From contig PATC01000024.1 of NCBI GenBank assembly GCA_002712285.1, positions 1-55,003 on the forward strand: a DNA stretch of 55,003 nucleotides, in the 5' to 3' direction. The stretch is from Methanobacteriota archaeon (GTDB lineage: Archaea; Thermoplasmatota; Poseidoniia; Poseidoniales; Thalassarchaeaceae). Shown here piece by piece: positions 8,701 to 15,837 of the stretch. Position numbers and translations under genes: made by a program. The notes beneath the pieces are model-generated. The model was not told the DNA's origin. It was given only the letters and a program-made list of their open reading frames with translations, and did no database searches. Position 1 is the first letter of the stretch. Every line of letters begins with the position of its first letter.

Positions 8701-10569
8701 TCCATAACATATTCTTGGACCGTCGAGATATACAACGAATTGCCCCATCCTGCCATCCAAGTTTCTCGTGATAGTGATTTATCCTCATCTCTCGTGACTC
8801 TCGATGCCCTAGGAACCACAGATCCTGAAGGAGATTCGATAGTCTATAGATTCCATTCCTCAATCGATGGTGATCTCTTAACGTCCCGTTCAGCACATCT
8901 ACTCACTGAGACTTCTGCCCCGCCTGATGGTATGTGGGTAGGCCATCTTTCTCCTGGCGTACACACAATTACTCTCGGCGTAGGCGATTCCTATGCTGGG
9001 CACATAGGGCAGGAGGCCTTGTTGAATATCCTACTCACGGTTAACAACACCCCCTCGGTCGCAATCATCGATTCTCCATTGACTGGAATGACTACGGATT
9101 CTGCAGAATTGATTCGCTTCAATGGTAGCGGTTCTGGCGACTGGGATATGACCTGTCCTGACGAATCATTCGTTGTCCTTGTCTGTAATGGATACGAGGG
9201 CCAAGGTGGCGATTTAGTTAGTGTTCTCTGGACTTCTAACTTACTTGCTGAGCCTCTGGGTAGCGATTGGATTCTCGATACGCGATTACCTGCAGGGATT
9301 CATGATGTCACATTGTCTATTGATGATGGTTCAGGCTCCCCAGTAAGAGCCATGGTAAGAATCGAAGTGAGTGCTAGCGCACCCATTATGATTCTCGATT
9401 CACCCATTCCTGGAATCAGTGTATCTAGTGATGGACCGGTACTCTTTGATTTCCGTAACTCCTTCGATCCAGATGGCGATAACTTCACTGTGACAATTAT
9501 GAGCGATTTGCACGCTGATCCGATTCTTGAGAACGGTACAATCGATTATTGGTACAACGATTATCTTGTGTCTGGCGACCATACCTTGACCTTCACCTTG
9601 GAAGACGAAACTGGCGCAGTCCGAATCTATCAACAATCCCTTCGTGTAGATCCATCAGCTCCAGTTGCAGTCATCGGAAATATTACCGAAGGAACTTACG
9701 CTCCACCGGGTGCGTCACTTGAATTCATAGGCGCAGAATCATACGATTATGATGATGACATTATTCGTTACGAGTGGAGAATCGATGCCCCTATGGGAAC
9801 GGTTGTTTCAACACAACCGAATCTAACATATGAGCCGTTGCCAGGGATTCACCTAATTCATCTCACAGTAATTGATTCACTTGGGAGTATCAGCACCGAT
9901 ATGGTCAACATCACTGCTGGCTCGAGTTCACCGATGTTGGGTTCACTTTCTTATGACCCGAAGATTATCCGTGCTGATGAAACTACAGATGTCATCATCA
10001 CTGTCGTACTTGATGATCCAGATCGAACAACAGGGCAGGTTCAGGCTCGGATTGCTAAGGATGGTCTTGGCTCTACAGTCCAACTTAATGACAATGGAAC
10101 TGGAGTAGATGAGGTAGCCGGTGATGGTATCTGGTCTGGTTCAGTATTGTGGACTCCGAACGGTGGAGGCTACGCGCGTCTTGAGGCATGGGCGACTGAT
10201 GGAGACACCGTGTCTCCTACAGTTGCGATTACAATCAATGTAGAGGGGGCGCTTGATTCTGGTGGTCTTCTTGAGGAACTTAGTGGCGATTTAACCACCA
10301 TAATTGGAGGTGTGATAATTGTAGTAATTCTTCTTGGTGGATTAATCATGTTCAATCGTAGACGTGCACTTGCTCGTGATCTTGAAATGATTGAGTCATG
10401 GGGAGGTACTCCTGCAAGTGCTAAGGCTGGATGGGATGCTACAACTGAGGTTAGTGCAGCAGATACGGCAATGTCTACAATGAATGCAGATGTAATGGAC
10501 ACATCTGATTCAGTAGAGGACGCAGCCAGTAAGATGCGTGGTAGTGATCTCGACTGGGACAATGTTTGA
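5725..10569 (+). CDS. Giant surface protein: parallel beta-helix plus PKD-like domains, membrane anchored
   Basis: The 1614-aa protein has an N-terminal signal sequence (hydrophobic residues about 13-28). A right-handed parallel beta-helix region follows (about 50-640) with many NLTI / DNxxxNG rungs of the pectate-lyase-like fold. Six PKD/Ig-like domains occupy about 790-1400 (repeated DPEGD / DxDGD turns and FNxTxSxD openings). One transmembrane helix (about 1524-1546) is followed by RRR and a cytoplasmic tail of about 65 residues. Beta-helix plus PKD is typical of polysaccharide-binding or adhesive surface proteins. No catalytic residues could be assigned. The start is uncertain: ATG 5725, or ATG 5749, which gives a shorter n-region (MSGKACLLVALF). 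The stop abuts the convergent glycosyltransferase stop exactly. Confidence 0.88.
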   Translation: MLVSGFLLMSGKACLLVALFLTASWIGVFQPEELDFEENREQIFVQSRAVTTWSGTVQLTSSYTVSSGDELRIQPGTTIEMSLGARLYVDGRLSVLGNDVSPVLITSGISTQSHEGLQFNTTSNGFGSVVRNLTIQNADYGVTIYGSNPLLDNLTILDPDYVGVDLFSSATPTITNLHIDEAGQDLHGFANTWRYGLGLSIGAGSAPVVTGLQVNDAITRGINVWGGSGGLIRDTHIHNVSLATQSISAGVWVEDSILLFQNLTVNRSDHGVYVRHITETGVTRPTFRDTVVENSMYVGVFVERYNHSLYANIPMNAQFEGLTVRGTGGPNAKASGLCTAALNINTSGVYIENALIENNDCIGFRGYMMGSSTTVRNLTVNGSGKVGASDPNLGSGIYLRSVNWAPTFDDISVSDAATNGIHLRKSSLRGTNWSVDNSSRVGLYIRESHPEVEGITVEDNGLNGVHIFDANNVLLENVISARNGGSASGVSDGVGYFYEESNTLTAPTKDVTCRTCTSIDDAQGGVMLSSSIDVVLENHTIVTPAGIGPALRVDNSGLTRTGVVTIRGMSIHQEESSTHAVSIGSSDASINGLNLQGNHSGMFWTGTGTSGLASSLSSSTLGGPNCLSLTAHSALSITSSDISACTGAMTIQSSIVSFDGMLDSSHLSLNQPGVSTTSHVEWISSGAPPALNLGGTAQFDRMWRVHTWAVNQNGFGLPNAEVNLSFDHTESDVTETLPYAGNMVLGPFVGMRTDALGSTSVNEFWTGCLYASVRNDTGPTALNNDLNVICEIVLPDQAPLIIWSTPVDEEVFPSGGEVVFNATESWDLESQALTFTWMSNIDGDLHQACSSSSGDNGSNLIVNDQIPACFSDGNHDITLEVCDTSFNCANETRSIELTNLPPSISMALDPPADATNRILLARTEVLHLNASASIDPEGMPFTTSLDVSFSNWADDPGDCMAPSCPLEYNVSFEDSPSDIFDLVFVIGDGLNPSITYSWTVEIYNELPHPAIQVSRDSDLSSSLVTLDALGTTDPEGDSIVYRFHSSIDGDLLTSRSAHLLTETSAPPDGMWVGHLSPGVHTITLGVGDSYAGHIGQEALLNILLTVNNTPSVAIIDSPLTGMTTDSAELIRFNGSGSGDWDMTCPDESFVVLVCNGYEGQGGDLVSVLWTSNLLAEPLGSDWILDTRLPAGIHDVTLSIDDGSGSPVRAMVRIEVSASAPIMILDSPIPGISVSSDGPVLFDFRNSFDPDGDNFTVTIMSDLHADPILENGTIDYWYNDYLVSGDHTLTFTLEDETGAVRIYQQSLRVDPSAPVAVIGNITEGTYAPPGASLEFIGAESYDYDDDIIRYEWRIDAPMGTVVSTQPNLTYEPLPGIHLIHLTVIDSLGSISTDMVNITAGSSSPMLGSLSYDPKIIRADETTDVIITVVLDDPDRTTGQVQARIAKDGLGSTVQLNDNGTGVDEVAGDGIWSGSVLWTPNGGGYARLEAWATDGDTVSPTVAITINVEGALDSGGLLEELSGDLTTIIGGVIIVVILLGGLIMFNRRRALARDLEMIESWGGTPASAKAGWDATTEVSAADTAMSTMNADVMDTSDSVEDAASKMRGSDLDWDNV

Positions 10570-11337
10570 TTATGGTCCCCATTCGGTCTTCGTTCGATTA
10601 ATTCCGAATCTCTTAGCGAAAAGGAAACGGAAATTGAGCCAACCATCACCCCACGTGTTAATTTCAGCATCACCGACACGGACACGGTATGGAACGCTTA
10701 CTTCGATCGCCTTCTTTTTTCCGAAAACACGTCGAGCATTAATTTTCATTTCTTCCGACAGAGGCATCCCATCGTGTGTTGGTCGCATCTTGTCATCCTC
10801 CATGATATTCTTCCAGAAAACCCACATTCCACTTTGTGAATCATGGATACCATACCAGAACAGCATTCTAGCTGTGACCGATAATCCCCAGTTACCAAAT
10901 CCATGTAACCCTGACATAGCGCCCTTTTCAGCACGACGTAGTCGATCACATGTGATGAATTTGAGATCCTCTTCAACGAGTTTTCGAACCAATCCGGGGA
11001 CTTCTTCTCCAGGATAGGTACAGTCTGCATCCATTGTGACAATAATTTCGCCAGGAGCCATTGCGAAACCGGTTCTGTAAGCCCGGCCGTAACCTCTCCG
11101 TTCCTCAAGATATACTGTAGCTCCCTCACTTTCTGCAAGTTCACGAGTTCGGTCTGTTGAATTCCCATCGATGACCAGGAAGTCTAGTTTCTCGCACCAC
11201 CCATCGTTGGGTACGGAACGAATCGTGTCGATAATTGCAGCTTCTTCGTTTCGGGTCGGAATGACGACCGTGACATGAACAGGTAGCGTTTCACCCATGA
11301 ATTGCGGGTTCAGTGTTTTGATTTGAATGCATTCCAT
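10570..11337 (-). CDS. Family 2 glycosyltransferase (dolichyl-phosphate sugar synthase-like)
   Basis: This 255-aa GT-A fold enzyme carries VTVVIPTRNEEAAI (nucleotide-binding strand 1), LVIDGNSTDRTRE and IIVTMDADCTYPGEE (DAD metal-binding motif). No C-terminal membrane domain is apparent, so it resembles the soluble DPM1/DPG-synthase type that charges a polyprenyl phosphate with a sugar for protein glycosylation. The specific sugar cannot be read. Lying between genes for large secreted proteins, it may serve N-glycosylation of the surface. The start is ATG 11337. ATG 11298 is an alternative that still leaves the fold intact. Confidence 0.85.
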   Translation of the reverse strand: MECIQIKTLNPQFMGETLPVHVTVVIPTRNEEAAIIDTIRSVPNDGWCEKLDFLVIDGNSTDRTRELAESEGATVYLEERRGYGRAYRTGFAMAPGEIIVTMDADCTYPGEEVPGLVRKLVEEDLKFITCDRLRRAEKGAMSGLHGFGNWGLSVTARMLFWYGIHDSQSGMWVFWKNIMEDDKMRPTHDGMPLSEEMKINARRVFGKKKAIEVSVPYRVRVGDAEINTWGDGWLNFRFLFAKRFGINRTKTEWGP

Positions 11338-11407
11338 TCCTAAATCACTTCAAACTCTTTGGTTAATCTTCCACACAACTGATTTACACGGGGACATTTG
11401 TGAAGTC

Positions 11408-13843
11408 ATGATGGGGCACCTCATTGTGGACCGTTCCGCCGGCGTCGGCCGGAGTAAGGCGCCCCTCCGTCATTCCATTTTGTCACGTTTTTCAGCGTCC
11501 GCATTACTTCTCTGTCTTCTGGTTTCTTTACTTCCAACGGCAATTGCAGATGATGATTGGAGTACTGCAAATGTTCTCACTGATGGGAGCAGTTCTTCGG
11601 ACGCGGTAGATCATGACGGAGATTCAACCGATTGGTGGACGATTGACATTTTGAATGGCGATCGCCTTGAGATTGATGTAACCTCACCAACAGGAGATTA
11701 TGGCTTCGATTTGTTCGGATGTTTTGGGACCGATCATTGGGAGGGTAAGGTGCAAATCTGGGATGCCCAAGATGTCAATGGAGTAATGGAACGTGATCAG
11801 AAGCATTTTGATCAGGACTTCTCTAGCAGTGGTTCTGCAAGTATATCTGCTCTAGTGAACCCTTCCTCTTCTGACTGGGGGTCCCATACTGGCCCCACAA
11901 CATGGTACATCATGGTGAAGTCACTTTCTACATGTGCTCGTGATGATTTTGATTATACAATCAGTCCCTCTGTTGATACCACGAATCGAGATACTGATGA
12001 GGACGGTTTTGTAAATTCAGAGGATGATTGTGATGATGTTCAAGGAACATCAACTGAGGACCGTAAGGGATGCCCCGATGGTGATTCTGATGGATGGTCC
12101 GATACGGGAGATCGTTTCCCGACTGATGGTACACAGTGGAGCGATGGTGACGGCGATGGATATGGCGACAATCCGGCTCCTGCAACTATGCCCGATCATT
12201 GCCCACAGTACTTTGGGAACTCAGATCAGGATAGATACGGCTGTCGAGATTCCGATGCAGATGGTTGGTCTGATCCGGACCCAACCGCAATTTTCTCGAC
12301 CGAGTCATGGAATGTTTCTGATGGTGCGGATGCTTTCGAATTTGATCCGACTCAATGGTCGGACTATGACCTCGATGGATATGGTGATAATTGGGATAAT
12401 ATCGACTGGAATGCTAGTAGAGCAGAGGCCGGTGTTGGAGTATTCTATGAAGGCGCTACTGAGCCTGATGCTTGTCCACTGAGGTGGGGTAGCTCTATGG
12501 AAGACCGTATTGGCTGTCCTGATTCAGATGGAGATGGTTGGTCAGATTCTGATACATCATGGGGAGCAGAGAATGGCTCAGATGCTTTCCCTAATGATGC
12601 CACTCAGTGGGCTGACCGTGATTTGGATGGTTACGGCGACAATTTAGAAGGAAATTCTCCAGATGCTTTCCCAGATAATCCATCTCAATGGGACGACAGT
12701 GATGGCGATGGTTGGGGTGATAACCAAGGTCTTGGAGCAACACAGGTGGATTATTTCCCATCTGAACCTAGCCAATGGGCAGATATGGATTCAGATGGAT
12801 ATGGTGACAATTCCAGTGGTCTAAATCCAGATGCTTGTATGGATCGTGCTGGGACTTCTACAATGGATCGTTATGGTTGTCCTGATGCCGATGGCGATGG
12901 ATACAGTAATCCTGATGAGGATTGGCCTGCTCATCCTAGTGGATTTGCGGATGCCTTCAATGATCAAGCTAGTCAATGGGCCGACACAGATGGCGATGGA
13001 TACGGAGACAATCAATCTGAATCTGCTTGGAGACCCGACGCTTGCAAAGTAACTGTAGGGACATCAACAATTGATCGATGGGGTTGTCCGGATTCAGATG
13101 GCGATGGAGCCAGCGATCCTCAGGTTGATTCTGGCTGGCTTTCTCATCCATCTGGTCTTGCTGATGCTTTCCCAGACGACCACACTCAGTGGCGAGATCT
13201 CGATGGTGATGGTTACGGTGACGAACCAACTGGTACTAATCCAGATCGATGCAGAGAGACACCGGGTACGAGTCAAGATGACCGGTATGGCTGTCCTGAT
13301 ACCGATGGCGATGGTTGGAGCGATTTAGGAGATCGCTTCCCGAATGATGTGACACAGTGGGAAGATGCAGATGGTGATACTTACGGTGACAATCCTGACG
13401 GCAATATGCCCGATTCTTGTCCAAACGCTCCACTATCTGCTGGAGTCAGTCTGCTAGATCGACTTGGTTGCCCAGACACAGATAATGACGGCTACAGTGA
13501 TCCCGATGACGAATGGGGGGCAAGTCCGAATGGAACGGCGGATGCTTTCCCTAGAATCCGTGTTCAGTGGGCAGATGCGGATGGTGATGGATTTGGGGAT
13601 AATGCAATCGGTTCACTCCGTGATAATTGTCCGAATACACCGGGTTCTTCCACCATCGATTTACAGGGTTGTCCTGATGGTGATGGCGACGGGTACTCTG
13701 ATGAGTTTGGCTTCACAAACGCCCAACTAATGCTGATGGCTTCCAATCCAACAGCTTCCTTGTTCACGTATCTTATTCCCTTCACAATGTTCGCTCTGAC
13801 ATTATTTGTGATGATCATTGGTCGTAGAAGAGGTGATCCATGA
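11408..13843 (+). CDS. Secreted TSP3-repeat protein with PPC-like N-terminal domain
   Basis: The start at ATG 11408 (or 11411) gives an 812-aa protein with a signal peptide (ALLLCLLVSLLPTAIA) that begins after the divergent glycosyltransferase. Residues about 45-190 resemble a bacterial pre-peptidase C-terminal (PPC) beta-sandwich (WTIDILNGDRLEIDV, GDYGFDLF). The rest is an array of acidic Ca-binding thrombospondin type 3 repeats. Nine QW-[x]-D-[x]-D-[x]-D-[x]-[YWF]-G-D units alternate with DRxGCPDxDGDG units. One C-terminal TM segment (LIPFTMFALTLFVMIIG) and RRR anchor it with almost no tail. The fold should depend on calcium, which is abundant in sea water. The stop overlaps the next start (ATGA), so the two genes are translationally coupled. 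Confidence 0.85.
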   Translation: MMGHLIVDRSAGVGRSKAPLRHSILSRFSASALLLCLLVSLLPTAIADDDWSTANVLTDGSSSSDAVDHDGDSTDWWTIDILNGDRLEIDVTSPTGDYGFDLFGCFGTDHWEGKVQIWDAQDVNGVMERDQKHFDQDFSSSGSASISALVNPSSSDWGSHTGPTTWYIMVKSLSTCARDDFDYTISPSVDTTNRDTDEDGFVNSEDDCDDVQGTSTEDRKGCPDGDSDGWSDTGDRFPTDGTQWSDGDGDGYGDNPAPATMPDHCPQYFGNSDQDRYGCRDSDADGWSDPDPTAIFSTESWNVSDGADAFEFDPTQWSDYDLDGYGDNWDNIDWNASRAEAGVGVFYEGATEPDACPLRWGSSMEDRIGCPDSDGDGWSDSDTSWGAENGSDAFPNDATQWADRDLDGYGDNLEGNSPDAFPDNPSQWDDSDGDGWGDNQGLGATQVDYFPSEPSQWADMDSDGYGDNSSGLNPDACMDRAGTSTMDRYGCPDADGDGYSNPDEDWPAHPSGFADAFNDQASQWADTDGDGYGDNQSESAWRPDACKVTVGTSTIDRWGCPDSDGDGASDPQVDSGWLSHPSGLADAFPDDHTQWRDLDGDGYGDEPTGTNPDRCRETPGTSQDDRYGCPDTDGDGWSDLGDRFPNDVTQWEDADGDTYGDNPDGNMPDSCPNAPLSAGVSLLDRLGCPDTDNDGYSDPDDEWGASPNGTADAFPRIRVQWADADGDGFGDNAIGSLRDNCPNTPGSSTIDLQGCPDGDGDGYSDEFGFTNAQLMLMASNPTASLFTYLIPFTMFALTLFVMIIGRRRGDP
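11995..13700 (+). repeat. Composite TSP3 repeat array (coding)
   Basis: The region contains about ten units of roughly 45-65 codons. Each runs from CP..G.S..DR.GCPD.DGDG.SD, through a variable segment with ADAFP or DxFP, to QW.D.DGDGYGDN. At DNA level the GATGGNGATGG core recurs many times. The same composite unit appears in the 2102-aa protein at 19266-21330. Confidence 0.8.
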
Positions 13844-15174
13844 TGCGCCGTGTTCTCATTGCTCTGATTCTTTCAGTTCTTTTACTACCATTATCAGCAA
13901 GCACAGCAATGGCTGATTCCAGTGTAATGCTCAGTGAGAGCCGTGTAGATCCAATGGATTTAGACAACGATGGAGAGGCCGATATGCTTCGTGTAATTTA
14001 CGCTGTTAACGCATCCGCTGCATCAAGTGCAGGCATTCAGGTCGTTGCCGAAACTGGACGTCTTGTACTACCATTTTGGAATAATCTAACTCTTGCTCCG
14101 GGAGATACTCAGTTTGGTTCAATCGATATTCAAGCATGGGAGATGGCGAGTTATACGCTACATCTTCGAGTGTGGGATCATGATATGGAAGTCATTGTTT
14201 ACGAGGAACTTCTCGGAACTTACGATTTGACAGCCGCACTGAATCCACCAGCCCTAGACCTTCAGTTCCAGGGAAGATCCGAGGTATTCACGGGTGAAGC
14301 ATGTTCCATCGTACGAACATTCTCTGATGAAGTAGGAGAGCATTATGATGAGATGGGAGTCGTTTCCTTGACAGGGGTCCCATGGCAGGTGTTGAATGAT
14401 ACTGCTCCAATCGATTGCAGCGGATGGCCAGCAGGAGATTATACGGTATCCATGCAGTATACTAACGGCCTTGGTTTCGGGGCCTCAACATCTCTTGATG
14501 TAACTATTCTGAATCATCCAGCGCCCGCTTTTGAGCTAATTGTAACTGGGGACAATGAGAGAATGGGTACTGGTTGTGCTGTTGAAGCCGTGATTGATGA
14601 GAATTCCACATCCATGCTCACTTATGCTTGGACTGTAACTGATCCGAGGGGCCAGCAGACTGAGACCTCAAATATCAACGACATTGATTGTGGTCTTTGG
14701 GTGCCAGGCGTGCATAAGATTCGTGTAATTGCGACAAATGCACAGATGCAGGCGACTGAAATGGGTGTTAATTTAGTACGTCTCCCTCCAATTGATTCCA
14801 ATGATCCTACGCTCGGGAACATAACAGATGATGGGACCTGGCCGGATGCTTCCAGTGGAGATGATTACGAGCCGGTTCCACTGTTCATGAATGTGGAAGC
14901 TTCGGCTGGGGCTATTGCTGGCGGAGGTGTTCTGATTGGAATCTTGCTTGGTGTGTTTGTTGGTCTTGTAATGCGCCGAAGCCCTCGCGATTCAATGAGT
15001 TCCCTTGAGGAGGGTATTCTTGCACCTCCTCCTGAGATTGATTCAGCGGATGAACCCACAGATGAGTTGCCGACTTATACCGACCCACAAGGAATTACCT
15101 GGCGTCAACATCCGGATGGTCGTATGGATTGGTGGGATGGGACTCAGGCGGCTTGGGTTCCGTTTGAAGGCTGA
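13840..15174 (+). CDS. Membrane protein with C-terminal Trp-Trp-Asp-Gly module
   Basis: This 444-aa protein has a signal peptide (LIALILSVLLLPLSASTAMA). About 320 extracytoplasmic residues follow, including a paired Ig/PKD-like region (TYAWTVTDPRGQQ and related), then one TM helix (about 356-377, GGGVLIGILLGVFVGLV) and a tail of about 65 residues. The tail ends in DPQGITWRQHPDGRMDWW followed by DG..AAW. This is a short Trp-rich domain reminiscent of bacterial DUF2510, and it also closes the 515-aa protein at 52942-54489. The start codon overlaps the stop of the TSP3 gene (ATGA), so the two products probably act together at the membrane. Its 3' end overlaps the convergent thiamine pyrophosphokinase gene by 31 bp. 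Function unknown. Confidence 0.8.
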   Translation: MMRRVLIALILSVLLLPLSASTAMADSSVMLSESRVDPMDLDNDGEADMLRVIYAVNASAASSAGIQVVAETGRLVLPFWNNLTLAPGDTQFGSIDIQAWEMASYTLHLRVWDHDMEVIVYEELLGTYDLTAALNPPALDLQFQGRSEVFTGEACSIVRTFSDEVGEHYDEMGVVSLTGVPWQVLNDTAPIDCSGWPAGDYTVSMQYTNGLGFGASTSLDVTILNHPAPAFELIVTGDNERMGTGCAVEAVIDENSTSMLTYAWTVTDPRGQQTETSNINDIDCGLWVPGVHKIRVIATNAQMQATEMGVNLVRLPPIDSNDPTLGNITDDGTWPDASSGDDYEPVPLFMNVEASAGAIAGGGVLIGILLGVFVGLVMRRSPRDSMSSLEEGILAPPPEIDSADEPTDELPTYTDPQGITWRQHPDGRMDWWDGTQAAWVPFEG

Positions 15175-15764
15175 TTCATACCTACAAACACTAAGATGTT
15201 TGATTCACTCTTAATCGTGAAACTTACCTCTTTTGTGATATTCGAAAGACCTCTCGTACCCGGCTCAAGATCCCCATTAATTTCCCATTCTAATCCCGAG
15301 GTCTGAACTTTGGTGGGGGCGTTTGTGAAAATGGATACCTCGGTTCCAACTGGTGCAACTATATCCATTGGATTTTTTTGATTAACACGGAAAGCGAGCA
15401 TGTCAGAATGAATCATCTGTATCTGAAGTGCGGAATCAGCAGTCATCACGGCGGCGATATTGGCTATCTCCATATCTGGACGTCCTCCACGCATCCCGAT
15501 GATTGTGATATTGGTCCAACCTCGATCTAAGCAGAAACTCAATGCCTTCTGCAGATCATTTTTCTCTTGTGAAGGAAGTTCAATGAATTCCGCATTTGGA
15601 TGACGCATTCGATTGACTGAATCAAGATCTCCAATAATCAAACTGCACTCTATACCGAAATCAAGAGCATTGTCAGCCCCAGAATCCACGCCGATTGAAA
15701 GAGAATGTGGAGGTACATGGATTTCGCCCCAATCCTTCCCGGGTAAACAGAGGAGTGTTGTCAT
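15144..15764 (-). CDS. Thiamine pyrophosphokinase family protein
   Basis: Transfers diphosphate from ATP to thiamine, giving thiamine diphosphate, if the family call holds. The catalytic half has GVDSGADNALDFG, the acidic IIGDLDSVN motif and IGMRGGRPDMEIANI. The C-terminal beta-barrel has the thiamine-binding pattern VQTSGLEWEINGDLEPGTRG then LSN. ATG at 15764 gives 206 aa, near the usual 210-250. The frame is open upstream to 16046 but would run into the divergent surface-protein gene, and no ATG or GTG codon with good context was found between 15764 and 15838. The homologous archaeal pterin enzyme MptE shares the catalytic half, but the SGLxW segment favours TPK. The gene overlaps the convergent gene by 31 bp. 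Confidence 0.78.
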   Translation of the reverse strand: MTTLLCLPGKDWGEIHVPPHSLSIGVDSGADNALDFGIECSLIIGDLDSVNRMRHPNAEFIELPSQEKNDLQKALSFCLDRGWTNITIIGMRGGRPDMEIANIAAVMTADSALQIQMIHSDMLAFRVNQKNPMDIVAPVGTEVSIFTNAPTKVQTSGLEWEINGDLEPGTRGLSNITKEVSFTIKSESNILVFVGMNQPSNGTQAA

Positions 15765-15783
15765 GTATCGAACCAGAGGTCCT

Positions 15784-15818
15784 ACGCCTTGATTTATCCG
15801 ATGAAGAGGCGTCAAGGC
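15784..15818. promoter_or_regulatory. Overlapping inverted repeats in divergent promoter region
   Basis: GCCTTGA (15786-15792) pairs with TCAAGGC (15812-15818). The overlapping ACGCCT (15784-15789) pairs with AGGCGT (15807-15812). The two hairpins are mutually exclusive. They lie in the 73-bp gap between the TPK gene and the 2102-aa gene, where both promoters must be. An operator or RNA switch is possible but unproven. Confidence 0.4.
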
Positions 15819-15837
15819 TGAACCCTTTAGGACATGG

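Noticed and set aside
8316..8819. 167-aa open frame on the minus strand
   Set aside because: It lies wholly inside the PKD region of the 1614-aa gene, whose reading frame is unbroken and has clear domains; the antisense product has no recognisable features.
10170..10685. 171-aa open frame on the minus strand
   Set aside because: It is opposite the TM and tail of the 1614-aa gene and overlaps the glycosyltransferase end. Its Ser/Ile/Val-rich product is a shadow.
12024..12482. 152-aa Met/Asp-poor frame on the plus strand
   Set aside because: It is the +1 shadow of the TSP3 array; GATGG-type repeats keep alternative frames open and give Met/Val-rich nonsense.
11995..13700. Regular short DNA repeats that could suggest a CRISPR array
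   Set aside because: The repeats are GATGGNGATGG codon runs within an open coding frame, vary in spacing and sequence, and have no constant direct repeat with unique spacers.
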